The notes under the pieces were generated by a model. The model was not told the origin of the DNA, ran no database searches, and was given only the letters and a program-made list of their open reading frames with translations. Below, one piece after another: positions 52,495 to 61,075 of a DNA stretch of 64,000 nt (positions are counted from its first letter, which is position 1; each line of letters starts with the position of its first letter). This DNA is from Deltaproteobacteria bacterium HGW-Deltaproteobacteria-6 (GTDB taxonomy: Bacteria; Desulfobacterota; Syntrophia; Syntrophales; Smithellaceae): NCBI GenBank assembly GCA_002840435.1, contig PHAT01000005.1:548460-612459 (forward strand), in the 5' to 3' direction. The position numbers were made by a program, and so were the translations under genes.

Positions 52495-53975
52495 GTCGGT
52501 CTTCCTCCTTTATCAAGCGGAATGAGCACCCGGACCGTTGTTCCGGACGGTTTGGCGTTGCGGATATGAACCGTGCCGCCCCAGAGATGGGCGCGTTCCC
52601 TCATGCCGATCATGCCGAAGGAGCGGGGATCATCCACCTGCCACTGGGTGATGCCGACCCCGTTGTCCGTCACGTCCAGGGACAGTTCCTTTTCGCTTGA
52701 CGAGAGATTGACTTTGCAGAGTGTGGCCCTTGCATGTCTCGCGATATTGGTCAGGGTTTCCTGAAAGATACGGAAGACGGCCGTGGCCAGTTTCTTGTCG
52801 ATGACACTGTTCGCGCTCTTGATATTCGCCTGGCAGCGGATGCCGGAGCGCTTCTGAAAGTCCGCGGCCTGCCATTCGATGGCCGCCGGCAGCCCCAGGT
52901 CATCCAGCAGGCTGGGGCGCAGTTCCGTCGTGATGTTGTGGACACTCTCAATAGTGGAATCGACCAGGCCCGACATGCTTTGCGTTTTTTCCCGGATCGC
53001 TTTACTGTTGGCGGGCAGACGGGTTTTAAGCCAGGACAGATCCATCTGCAGCGCGGTGAGCGACTGCCCCAGTTCATCGTGAATTTTGCGCGCGACGCGC
53101 GTGCTTTCCTCTTCGCGTACCGATTGGAGATGGACATACAGATTGCGCAATTCCTCGCGCGAGCGCTGCAGTTCCTCCTGCGCTTTTTTTTCCGCCGTGA
53201 TATCTTCATAAGTGACCACAATCCGCTTCTCGCGGAGTTTTTCTCCGATGCGCGAGGCCTTCATCCGGCAGAGTATTTCCCGCCCGTCCTTGCGCAGGCA
53301 GGCAAACTCCGTCTCATACGTGCGTTGATGCTCAAGCGTGGCATAAAAAATAGCGCCGATCTTATCCGCCTCCTTTTCGTTGCGATAGATCATCCGGATA
53401 CTCTTGCCGATCAGCTCCTCGCGGTGCCAGCCGAAGATGACCTTGACCGCGTGGTTGGCAAAATTGATGCGCCGCTCGTGCAGACCTAGAACCGCCTGGG
53501 GGATCGCGTCCAGGATGGAGGACTCCAGCGCTTCCAGTTCTTCCAGTCTGCGGCTCGCCTCTTTGCGTTCGGTGACGTCCATCAAACTGCCCAGAATGGC
53601 CCGCTTGCCCTTGAACGTGATCGACATGACGTTTTCCATAATCCATTTGATCCGGCCGTCTTTGGTGACAATACGGAATTCATAGGGTGAAAAGCGCTGT
53701 TCCCTGAGCATCATGACGGCATTTTTGGTTGTATTGCGCCGGTCTTCCGGCAGGATGAGGGAGGCGGGTTTCATCTTGAGAACCTCTTCCTCGGTATAGC
53801 CTGTATAATCCCGGAAGTGGGCATTGATGAATTGAAACTTTTTGTTCTGGATAATGTAGTAGCCGACCTGCGTACTATGCGCCAGAATTTTGTAAAGGTT
53901 TTCCCCGAACGTCCCAGGCGGCGCGGAGGCATTTATTCCGGTCAATTCCGTCCGAAGATTATCGGCAGGTTCCAT
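52491..53975 (-). CDS. PAS-PAS sensor histidine kinase (HisKA_3 type)
   Basis: The kinase of about 494 residues has two PAS domains (about 25-145 and 150-275), a HisKA_3 domain with the His in ARKIHDELGQSLTALQ (about 305) and a HATPase domain with VTDNGVGI. No membrane segments are visible, so it senses a soluble or redox signal. It partners the overlapping NarL-type regulator. ATG 53975 was chosen; a GTG at 54008 would add 11 residues and cannot be excluded. Confidence 0.9.
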   Translation of the reverse strand: MEPADNLRTELTGINASAPPGTFGENLYKILAHSTQVGYYIIQNKKFQFINAHFRDYTGYTEEEVLKMKPASLILPEDRRNTTKNAVMMLREQRFSPYEFRIVTKDGRIKWIMENVMSITFKGKRAILGSLMDVTERKEASRRLEELEALESSILDAIPQAVLGLHERRINFANHAVKVIFGWHREELIGKSIRMIYRNEKEADKIGAIFYATLEHQRTYETEFACLRKDGREILCRMKASRIGEKLREKRIVVTYEDITAEKKAQEELQRSREELRNLYVHLQSVREEESTRVARKIHDELGQSLTALQMDLSWLKTRLPANSKAIREKTQSMSGLVDSTIESVHNITTELRPSLLDDLGLPAAIEWQAADFQKRSGIRCQANIKSANSVIDKKLATAVFRIFQETLTNIARHARATLCKVNLSSSEKELSLDVTDNGVGITQWQVDDPRSFGMIGMRERAHLWGGTVHIRNAKPSGTTVRVLIPLDKGGRPT

Positions 53976-54237
53976 CAAGTCTTTTTGGGTTGTTTTGCGT
54001 GGACGCACCTGTTGCCCCTAAAATATCACCCGGATAGAATGATGCTGTTTGTTGTGTCGCTTAACTGGGAAAACTGTAGCATAGATTAAGCTTAACTTCA
54101 GCAAAATTGGTAGAGGTTTCCGGAAATGCTTTTATGTTTTTAACGGGCGGCTTACAGGTGATCAAAAGACTGGCCATAGTCGTCTGCCGTTCTCCGGGAT
54201 ATACCTGCGCGGAATATCGAGCCGGTAAAATTAATGT

Positions 54238-55572
54238 CTACTTTCCTTTAACCCATATTTTCATTTTGTCAGCCTGTCTGATTAGTTCATCCTGGAAGTC
54301 AGGGTGGGCGATGCCAATCAGCGCGTCTGCTCTTTCCCAGGTGGATTTGCCGCAAAGCTTGGCGATGCCGTATTCCGTTGCCACATACTGAACGATGGAA
54401 CAGGGCACCGTGACAATCGACCCCGGCCCGAGGGTTGGGACGATTTGCGAATGCAGCTTCCCTTTTTTGTCCCTGTATGTTGAATTCAGATACATGATGC
54501 CCTTGCCGCCGTGGGACCGGAAAGCGCCTGCAATAAAATCCAGCTGGCCGCCTGTGCCCGGTTGTCGGCTGTTTTCCATGGATTCCGAGCAAACCTGTCC
54601 GTGAAGATCCACTTCGACGGCATTGTTAATCGCTACGACTTTGTCGTTTCGGGCAATTATTTTCGGATCATTGATATAATCGGCGGGATACGAAGCGCAG
54701 GCCGGATTGTGATCGAGGAAATCATAGAGTTTTTTTGTGCCCATGGCAAAGCTGTAGGCCATCTTGAAGGGGTCAACCGATTTTCTTTTGCCGGTGATCT
54801 TGCCGGCCTGATATAAATCAACGCAGGAATCGGTAAGCACATCCGTATGAATGCCCAGGTTCTTCAAACTGCTTTCGGCAATCATCCGGCCGATGAGAGC
54901 GGGCAGAGCGCCCTCTCCCAGCTGGAGACAGGCTCCGTCTTCAATTTCTTTCATGATATGCCCGGCAATCCGCCGCTCGGTTTCTTCAGGCGCCGCAGGT
55001 TCAAATTCGGCCAGAGGGGCGTTTTGGCCTTCCACAATATAATCAATTTTGGAAATATGAACCGACTCACGATTTCCGCCGTAGCAATACGGAACTGATT
55101 TATTCACTTCCAGAATGATGGTTTTTGATTTATCCAGAACAGCATCAGTCATTGCATTGGCAATCCCGTAGTTGAAATAACCGTTTTTGTCCATTTCGGC
55201 TACCGTGATGAAAGAGACGGCAAAATCATGGTATTGTCTGATGGTTCGGGGGCCCTGATGATAACAGGCGGGGATGTCATTACACAGATTACGATCATGG
55301 AGGCCGCGGGATACGCTTCCGGAATGCCAATCCTTCATAATGACATGCTCGCGCCTGGGGTCCGCTTCCACAATTTTGGGCGCACGCGAAAAACAGACGC
55401 CCTGGAGATCAATGTCTCTCAAGAGATGAATTTGCCTGGATAACGCTGCATCCAGAGCGTCGGGAAATAAAACTGACCCGCTGTAAAAAATTTTGTCGCC
55501 GTACTTGATAAAACTTGCGGCTTCATCAGCCGAAATCAACTTTTCCGTGTATTGCGTGTCTATATCCTTCAT
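54238..55572 (-). CDS. Class I CoA-transferase paralog with Asp at the expected catalytic Glu
   Basis: The 444-residue protein is a close full-length paralog of the product of 33600-34931 (same YHQGPRTIR, FITVAEMDKNGYFNYG and GTGGQLDF segments). Two sites differ. The glycine loop LQLGIGGLPN is LQLGEGALPA here, and the segment GIHTEM with the expected catalytic glutamate is GIHTDV here (D244). It may have altered acid specificity, act as a hydrolase, or be inactive. A 19-bp palindrome shared with acs lies 116 bp upstream of the start. GGAG precedes the ATG at 55572; the longer frame to 55614 lacks a site. Confidence 0.85.
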   Translation of the reverse strand: MKDIDTQYTEKLISADEAASFIKYGDKIFYSGSVLFPDALDAALSRQIHLLRDIDLQGVCFSRAPKIVEADPRREHVIMKDWHSGSVSRGLHDRNLCNDIPACYHQGPRTIRQYHDFAVSFITVAEMDKNGYFNYGIANAMTDAVLDKSKTIILEVNKSVPYCYGGNRESVHISKIDYIVEGQNAPLAEFEPAAPEETERRIAGHIMKEIEDGACLQLGEGALPALIGRMIAESSLKNLGIHTDVLTDSCVDLYQAGKITGKRKSVDPFKMAYSFAMGTKKLYDFLDHNPACASYPADYINDPKIIARNDKVVAINNAVEVDLHGQVCSESMENSRQPGTGGQLDFIAGAFRSHGGKGIMYLNSTYRDKKGKLHSQIVPTLGPGSIVTVPCSIVQYVATEYGIAKLCGKSTWERADALIGIAHPDFQDELIRQADKMKIWVKGK

Positions 55573-55643
55573 ATCCGGTCTCCATTTAAAGCTCGGGCTC
55601 TTCCGCTGCGGCAATTGAATACATTCTTTAAATGATTAGCGGT

Positions 55644-55660
55644 ATCGGACGCAGTCCGAT
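55644..55660. promoter_or_regulatory. Perfect palindrome ATCGGACGCAGTCCGAT upstream of the CoA-transferase gene
   Basis: 7-bp perfect arms surround a 3-bp centre. It lies 72 bp upstream of the start codon and 27 bp from the TGTAGGACTTT palindrome, so the promoter has two separate symmetrical sites. Confidence 0.45.
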
Positions 55661-55687
55661 TTAGATGTGAGAAATTTTCAGACAGCA

Positions 55688-55706
55688 TGTAGGACTTTCA
55701 CCTACA
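55688..55706. promoter_or_regulatory. 19-bp palindrome shared with acs, upstream of the CoA-transferase gene
   Basis: TGTAGGACTTTCACCTACA has arms TGTAGGA/ACCTACA matching at 6 of 7 positions around a 5-bp centre. Its first 11 bases are identical to the site at 23260-23278. Confidence 0.5.
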
Positions 55707-55799
55707 CGCTGACGGATTCTGAAACGGGGAGTGCTGAAGCGGGTTAAACGGAAAAAAATTACGCAAAAAAACAACGGTGAGCGTGAAGCGCCGCATAAA

Positions 55800-55831
55800 A
55801 AAACCCGCCAGGGCCTGCCCCGACGGGTTTT
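55800..55831 (-). terminator. Terminator after the long-chain acyl-CoA ligase gene
   Basis: AAAACCCG and CGGGTTTT pair around a 16-nt loop. On the minus strand it begins 25 bp after the stop codon and ends in a T-run (seven or more Ts). Confidence 0.8.
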
Positions 55832-55856
55832 CATTCTTTAAAAGATGGACGGATTT

Positions 55857-57665
55857 CTATTTATACAGATCCTGAAGCTGATCTCCGAATTTCTTCATGA
55901 CGAGCGGCCGTTTGAGTTTAAACGTCTGGGTCAGCATACCGCTTTCCACGGTGAAATCTTCCGCGACGAAAAGGAACTTCTGCGGCACTTCGTAGCCGCC
56001 GTAAGTCTTGCGGAGGTGGGCCGTGATATCCTTGGACAGGTAATCGGTTACCGCTTTGTCCTTGAGGGATTCTTCCAGAGTGTCTTTCAGGAGCGGCTGG
56101 AGATTCGGATCGGCCTTCAGCACGGCAAAGTCGGGCACAACCAGAGCCACGTTGTAGTCTTTGCCGTCGCCGTAAAGCATCACGTTGAGAATGTAGCGGA
56201 TCAGTTTAATTTCATTTTCAATGCCTTCCGGATGGACATACTTGCCGTTGGCCAGTTTGTATTCGTCCTTGAAGCGGCCGGTAATATGCAGGTAGCCTTC
56301 TTCATCAAGCCAGCCGCGGTCGCCGGTGCGGATGCCGGGAAAGCCGTTCCATTTATCCGGCATCATAATTTCCGCCGTCTGCTTCGGCTTATTGTGGTAG
56401 CCCATCATGATGTGAGCGCCGTAAGCGCAGATTTCGCCGTCCATGCTGTCTGCTCCCACACGGGATTTGTCAATCACCACGTGCATGTTTTTAACCACCT
56501 TGCCGACGGTTCCCAGTTTGTTGCCGTATTTAGGGGTATTGGAGGTAATGACCGGCCCTGCTTCCGTCATGCCGTAGCCGTCGAATGTCGGCTGGCCGAT
56601 ATCTTTGAAGAACAGGGCGATTTCCGGTTTGACCATCGCGCTGCCGGTCACGAAAAATTTCAGATCTCCGCCGAAAATTTTGCGGCACTGGGAGAAAACC
56701 AGCGCGTCGTAATCTTTGAATTCTTTTGTTTTCTCGGGAAGATCTCTGTTTTTGATTGCTTCGGCGACGGCCGCGTCAAAAAACAGCTTCTTGGTAGGAT
56801 CAGCGGCAACGCCCTGTAAAATAGAATCATAAACCTTGTTGACAATTTTGGGAACCACGCAGAGCCCTGTGGGTTTGACTTCCTGAAAGTTCTGAATCAG
56901 TTTTTCCACCGATTCGGCAAATGCAATGCCGCCGCCGGCAGCGACGTAAAGGTGCAGGTCGCACGCCAGGCCATAGACATGCGCCCAGGGGAGAACGGCC
57001 ACAACATGCATGTGTTCATTGATGCCGTATGAGTCTAAACCGAGGCGCGCGTTTAACGTAAGACTGCCGTGAGAGAGTTCAACGCCTTTCGGATCGCCGG
57101 TTGTGCCGGAGGTATAAACGATGTTGGCCATATCCGACCAGAGAGGTTTGATGGACGGCGCGGGGTTTTTCTTGCCCATTTCCTCCAGGGCGTTCATGGA
57201 ATTCTCGCCTTCACCGTAAACGACAAAGATTTCTTTCAAGGTGGGAATATCTTTTTTGAAATCCTTGACCTTTTCATAAATGTTTTTGTCGCGGGCAAAC
57301 AGAAACTTAATCTCGGCGTCGGTGACGACATACTGCATGACTTTCGGAAGTTCCGCAAGATACATGGGAACAAAGACGCCGCCCAGGCCATGAACAGCCT
57401 GCTCGCAAATAAACCATTCCGTGCAGTTGTTGAGGATAACGCCTACCTTTTCGCCCTTGGCAAGTCCAAGCTTTTTCAAGGCGCCCCGGAGGTTATCAAC
57501 TCTGTCAGCTACGTACTTGAAGGTTACCCATTCATATTGTCCGGACGCCGGATTTTTCGTTCCGAAAAGTCTGTTGCTCGCATACTTGGCCACGGCTTCC
57601 TCAAACAAATCAACTAGATTGTTCGGATTGTCGTACACAGCGCTCACATCTACATCATTAGCCAT
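55857..57665 (-). CDS. Long-chain acyl-CoA synthetase (FAA1 type)
   Basis: The 602-residue AMP-forming ligase is of the longer eukaryote-like FadD15/FAA type. The P-loop is IVYTSGTTGDPKG, followed by DGYGMTEAGPVIT and RTGDRGWLDEEGYLHITGR. It lacks the usual C-terminal GKxxR lysine motif and ends with a beta-alpha subdomain (QTFKLKRPLVMKKF), as these ligases do. It activates long-chain fatty acids. The start at 57665 follows GAGG; the longer frame to 57770 has no site. It has its own promoter and terminator. Confidence 0.9.
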   Translation of the reverse strand: MANDVDVSAVYDNPNNLVDLFEEAVAKYASNRLFGTKNPASGQYEWVTFKYVADRVDNLRGALKKLGLAKGEKVGVILNNCTEWFICEQAVHGLGGVFVPMYLAELPKVMQYVVTDAEIKFLFARDKNIYEKVKDFKKDIPTLKEIFVVYGEGENSMNALEEMGKKNPAPSIKPLWSDMANIVYTSGTTGDPKGVELSHGSLTLNARLGLDSYGINEHMHVVAVLPWAHVYGLACDLHLYVAAGGGIAFAESVEKLIQNFQEVKPTGLCVVPKIVNKVYDSILQGVAADPTKKLFFDAAVAEAIKNRDLPEKTKEFKDYDALVFSQCRKIFGGDLKFFVTGSAMVKPEIALFFKDIGQPTFDGYGMTEAGPVITSNTPKYGNKLGTVGKVVKNMHVVIDKSRVGADSMDGEICAYGAHIMMGYHNKPKQTAEIMMPDKWNGFPGIRTGDRGWLDEEGYLHITGRFKDEYKLANGKYVHPEGIENEIKLIRYILNVMLYGDGKDYNVALVVPDFAVLKADPNLQPLLKDTLEESLKDKAVTDYLSKDITAHLRKTYGGYEVPQKFLFVAEDFTVESGMLTQTFKLKRPLVMKKFGDQLQDLYK

Positions 57666-58101
57666 AAATTCACCTCGTCTGATAAGAATATATCTTCCCT
57701 GCTGAAATTTCAGGGGAAAACTCGCTAATTTGTTCGGATGCGCGGCAGTATATGGAAAACACTCAGGCAAGTCAAATCAATATTGAAAAAGTAATGTATT
57801 TTTCTGATTATTAACGGTTGCCGGTCTGCTTCCGGTGGCCGCCGTGCCCTGCCGGATAATAATGACTTGCTAAGGGACTCAATTATTGATAAAGGCAAAA
57901 AAAAGTATGAAATATATCGATAAAGAGAACTTTGATTCTTAATCAGCTTTGTTTTCCTGACTGCAATCAAATCGTCGGGCACGTGGCAAAATCTGATTAC
58001 TTGTTCAGGGTAATTAAGATTTTGTGCCGCATCGTTATGAACAGCACAGCGTATAATCAATCAAAGATCTCAACTAAATAAACGTTAAGAAAGGAAACAT
58101 T
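57666..58101. other. Divergent intergenic region between the ligase and thiolase genes
   Basis: These 436 bp carry the minus-strand ligase promoter (57747-57775). The stretch from 57800 to 58080 has GC-rich CCGG clusters near 57820-57860, then AT-rich sequence towards the thiolase gene, with a good AGAAAGGAAA binding site. I see no clear promoter hexamers for the thiolase and no small gene or repeat. Confidence 0.4.
57747..57775 (-). promoter_or_regulatory. Sigma-70 promoter for the long-chain acyl-CoA ligase
   Basis: On the minus strand TTGACT (57770-57775) and TATACT (57747-57752) are separated by 17 bp. It resembles the promoter of the AOR-ADH gene, which also starts TTGACTTGCC and has TATACT. 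Confidence 0.7.
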
Positions 58102-59283
58102 ATGAGAGAAGTAGTTATTGTCAGTGGTGCCAGGACAGCAATCGGAGATTACATGGGGACGCTTTCAGGTTTCACTCCTGTTCAGCTGGGCGTGACGGTC
58201 TTAAATGCGGCCATCGCCAAGGCCGGTATCGATAAAAAGCTGGTCGAAGAAGTGGTTGCCGGTCAGTGCAATCAGGCCGGTGCGCCGGGAAACAGCGCCC
58301 GTCACATTGCTCTGGGTGCGGAGCTGCCGGTGGAATCCTTCGCTTTTACAGTTCATCAGCAGTGCCCCTCTTCCATGCGCGCCTCCGAATTGCTGTCGCA
58401 GGAAATTATGCTGGGCAAAATTGACATCGGAGCAGTGGTCGGCATTGAAAGCATGAGCAACGCGCCTTATCTGCTCTTCGGCGCCCGTAAAGGCTACCGG
58501 CTGAACGATGGTGAAAAGATTCAGGACAGCTTGATGATCGGCGGTCTGGTTGATGCAATGCTGGGTTATCACATGGGGATCACGGCGGATAACATTGCCG
58601 ACCAATACAAAATTTCCCGCCAGGAGCAGGATGAATGGGCATTGATGAGCAATCAACGCGCCTGCGCCGCCATCAAAAACGGCTGGTTCAAGGATGAAAT
58701 CGTTCCTGTCGAAGTTAAAACAAGAAAGGGAATGGTCATGTTTGATACCGATGAACATCCCAAAGCGGACACCAGTATGGAGTCTCTGGGCAAACTGAAG
58801 CCGGTCTTCAAGAAAGACGGCACGGTCACGGCAGGAAACGCCTCCGGGTTGAACGACGCCGGTTCCTGCATGATCATGATGAGCGCCGAAAAGGCCAAAG
58901 AACTGGGTGTGAAACCCATCGCCCGTGTTGTTTCTTCCGCCCCCGGTTCCGTCGAGCCCCGCATCATGGGCATGGGCGTTGTTCCGGCTGTTCACAACGC
59001 GTTGAAATTCGCCAAAATGAAACTGGCAGACATCGATTACTTTGAATTCAACGAAGCTTTTGCCGCCCAGGTCATCGGCTGCAATCGCGAATTGAAGATT
59101 CCGTTGGACAGAATCAACGCCGTAGGTTCGGGCATCAGCATGGGCCATCCGGTCGGCGCCACCGGCGCTCGCCTGATCATCACCATGATCAACGAACTCA
59201 AACGCCGCGGCAAGAAATTCGGCTGCGCGTCCCTGTGCGCCAGCGGCGGTCCCGGTCATGCGTTTATTGTAGAAGCCCTTTAA
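58102..59283 (+). CDS. Thiolase family protein (acetyl-CoA acetyltransferase) with a variant C-terminal loop
   Basis: The 393-residue thiolase has the nucleophilic C88 in VHQQCPSSMRA, the histidine in MGHPVGATGAR and the second cysteine C379. The loop after C379 is CASGGPG, where most thiolases have CxGGG, so a glycine of the C-terminal signature is shifted. It probably makes or cleaves acetoacetyl-CoA or a related 3-ketoacyl-CoA. AAAGGAAA precedes the ATG. A strong terminator separates it from the 4-hydroxybutyryl-CoA dehydratase gene, although both are on the plus strand. Confidence 0.88.
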   Translation: MREVVIVSGARTAIGDYMGTLSGFTPVQLGVTVLNAAIAKAGIDKKLVEEVVAGQCNQAGAPGNSARHIALGAELPVESFAFTVHQQCPSSMRASELLSQEIMLGKIDIGAVVGIESMSNAPYLLFGARKGYRLNDGEKIQDSLMIGGLVDAMLGYHMGITADNIADQYKISRQEQDEWALMSNQRACAAIKNGWFKDEIVPVEVKTRKGMVMFDTDEHPKADTSMESLGKLKPVFKKDGTVTAGNASGLNDAGSCMIMMSAEKAKELGVKPIARVVSSAPGSVEPRIMGMGVVPAVHNALKFAKMKLADIDYFEFNEAFAAQVIGCNRELKIPLDRINAVGSGISMGHPVGATGARLIITMINELKRRGKKFGCASLCASGGPGHAFIVEAL

Positions 59284-59296
59284 TCCGAATATTCAG

Positions 59297-59328
59297 CGGG
59301 AGTTGCGTCAAAAAAGACGCAACTCCCG
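59297..59328 (+). terminator. Strong terminator after the thiolase gene
   Basis: CGGGAGTTGCGTC and GACGCAACTCCCG are perfect 13-bp complements around a 6-A loop, 13 bp past the stop codon, followed by ATTCTCTT. Confidence 0.8.
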
Positions 59329-59385
59329 ATTCTCTTGGTTGACAGCCGGTAAAATGTAAACAAATTATCTATTAATACATCAAAA

Positions 59386-59413
59386 GCGTTGTGACAAAAT
59401 TGGGACACAACGT
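59386..59413 (+). promoter_or_regulatory. Inverted repeat directly ahead of the abfD ribosome binding site
   Basis: CGTTGTG (59387-59393) and CACAACG (59406-59412) are perfect complements with a 12-nt loop, ending 2 bp before AGGAGG. It could be an operator or a leader hairpin that affects ribosome access. A TTGACA at 59339-59344 lies upstream, but its -10 partner is poor. Confidence 0.45.
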
Positions 59414-59426
59414 CAGGAGGAATCAA

Positions 59427-60887
59427 ATGGCACTTAAAACGCCCGAGCAGTACGAAGAAAGTCTGCGCAAAATGAATTTTAAAATTTACCTGATGGGAGA
59501 ACTGGTGACAAATTGGGTTGATAATCCGATTATTCGTCCTTCCATGAATTCCGTCAAAAAGACCTATGAACTGGCGCAAAAGCCGGAATATGAGGATCTG
59601 ATGACGGCCACCTCGCACCTTACCGGAGAAAAAATCAACCGCTTTACGCATCTTCACCAGAGCACGGAAGATCTCGTGAAAAAAGTCAAAATGCAGCGGC
59701 TGCTGGGTCAGCAGACGGGTTCGTGTTTTCAGCGTTGCGTGGGTATGGATGCCACAAACGCGGTGGACAGCACCACGTATGAAATGGATCAGAAACTCGG
59801 TACGAAATATCATGAACGCTTCATCAACTTTTTGAAAATGGTTCAGAAAGAGGATCTGACGGTGGACGGCGCGATGACGGACGTCAAGGGAGACCGTGGT
59901 TTGGCCCCCCATCAGCAGGCCGATCCGGATATGTTTGTCCATGTCGTAGAAAAGAATGACAAGGGCATTGTTGTGCGCGGCGCCAAAGCCCATCAGACCG
60001 GCGCGGTGAACTCCCATTGGATTTTAGTCATGCCGACCATCGCCATGAGCAAGGAAGATGCGGACTACGCCGTATCCTTTGTGTGCCCGGCGGATGAAAA
60101 AGGCATTTTTTACATTTACGGGCGTCAGTCCTGCGATACGCGCAAGCTCGAAGGCGGCACGATTGATGTAGGTAACCAGGAGTTCGGTGGCCATGAAGCC
60201 CTGATGGTCTTTGATAATGTTTTCATTCCCTGGGAAAACGTTTTGATGTGCGGTGAAACCGAATTTTCCGGCATGCTGGTCGAACGCTTTGCCGGTTACC
60301 ATCGTCAGAGCTACGGCGGCTGCAAGGTCGGCGTGGGCGACGTGCTGATCGGCGCGGCGGCTACGGCGGCGGATTACAATGGCGCAGCGAAGGCTTCTCA
60401 CGTCAAAGACAAATTGATCGAGATGACGCATTTGAACGAAACCTTGTTTTCGTGCGGCATTGCCTGTTCCGCGCAGGGCCATAAGACGGCGTCCGGCACG
60501 TATCTGATTGACCTGCTTTTGGCCAACGTCTGCAAGCAGAATGTCACCCGTTTCCCCTACGAAATTTGCCGTCTGGCCGAAGATATCGCGGGCGGCATGA
60601 TGGTTACCATGCCTTCCGAACAGGATTTCAAGAATCCGGAAATCGGCAAGGTTCTGGAAAAATACATGCAGGGCAACGCCAATGTTTCCTGTGAGGACCG
60701 CTCGCGGATCATGCGCCTGGTGGAAAACCTCACGCTCGGTACGGCGGCCGTCGGCTACCGCACGGAATCAATGCACGGCGCCGGATCGCCTCAGGCGCAG
60801 CGCATCATGATCGCCCGTCAGGGTAATCTGGAGCAGAAGAAAAAGCTGGCCAAAAAAATTGCCGGCATCAAGGAAGAAAAGAAATAA
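59427..60887 (+). CDS. abfD: 4-hydroxybutyryl-CoA dehydratase / vinylacetyl-CoA isomerase
   Basis: The 486-residue FAD and [4Fe-4S] enzyme dehydrates 4-hydroxybutyryl-CoA to crotonyl-CoA by a ketyl-radical mechanism. All four cluster ligands are visible: C100 and C104 in GSCFQRC, H292 and C299 in YHRQSYGGC. They fall almost exactly at the positions known for the Clostridium aminobutyricum enzyme (C99, C103, H292, C299), which separates it from flavin hydroxylases of the same superfamily. The RGAKAHQTGA flavin segment follows the family. AGGAGG precedes ATG 59427. It lies next to the AOR-ADH fusion gene and near a CoA-transferase, a context that fits 4-hydroxybutyrate metabolism. Confidence 0.95.
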   Translation: MALKTPEQYEESLRKMNFKIYLMGELVTNWVDNPIIRPSMNSVKKTYELAQKPEYEDLMTATSHLTGEKINRFTHLHQSTEDLVKKVKMQRLLGQQTGSCFQRCVGMDATNAVDSTTYEMDQKLGTKYHERFINFLKMVQKEDLTVDGAMTDVKGDRGLAPHQQADPDMFVHVVEKNDKGIVVRGAKAHQTGAVNSHWILVMPTIAMSKEDADYAVSFVCPADEKGIFYIYGRQSCDTRKLEGGTIDVGNQEFGGHEALMVFDNVFIPWENVLMCGETEFSGMLVERFAGYHRQSYGGCKVGVGDVLIGAAATAADYNGAAKASHVKDKLIEMTHLNETLFSCGIACSAQGHKTASGTYLIDLLLANVCKQNVTRFPYEICRLAEDIAGGMMVTMPSEQDFKNPEIGKVLEKYMQGNANVSCEDRSRIMRLVENLTLGTAAVGYRTESMHGAGSPQAQRIMIARQGNLEQKKKLAKKIAGIKEEKK

Positions 60888-60898
60888 TCTGCAAAGCA

Positions 60899-60930
60899 TG
60901 CAGGGCGGTCAGTGTCCCGGCCGCCCTGCA
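60899..60930 (+). terminator. Hairpin after abfD
   Basis: TGCAGGGCGG and CCGCCCTGCA are perfect 10-bp complements around a 12-nt loop, followed by CGCTTCCTTTC. The T-run is weak. It starts 11 bp past the stop codon and so splits abfD from the AOR-ADH gene. Confidence 0.65.
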
Positions 60931-61004
60931 CGCTTCCTTTCTAAATCAATCGTTATTCCCCGATCGACCGCTTTATCCGCCTTTGTTGCTGCAAGAATAA
61001 AAAG

Positions 61005-61034
61005 TTGACTTGCCTCCTGTTTCTTCATTATACT
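61005..61034 (+). promoter_or_regulatory. Sigma-70 promoter for the AOR-ADH fusion
   Basis: TTGACT (61005-61010) and TATACT (61029-61034) are separated by 18 bp. The -10 box ends 41 bp before the ATG. This gives the fusion its own transcript. Confidence 0.7.
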
Positions 61035-61075
61035 CCCCCGTCAGATAAAATAATCGTTCATTACAAGGAGGATCC

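Noticed and set aside
29655-59393. The 16-mer CATCAAAAGCGTTGTG occurs at 29655-29670 and again at 59378-59393, both intergenic.
   Set aside because: In 64 kb roughly one 16-bp match is expected by chance, and the surrounding bases differ, so it is not strong evidence for a shared site.
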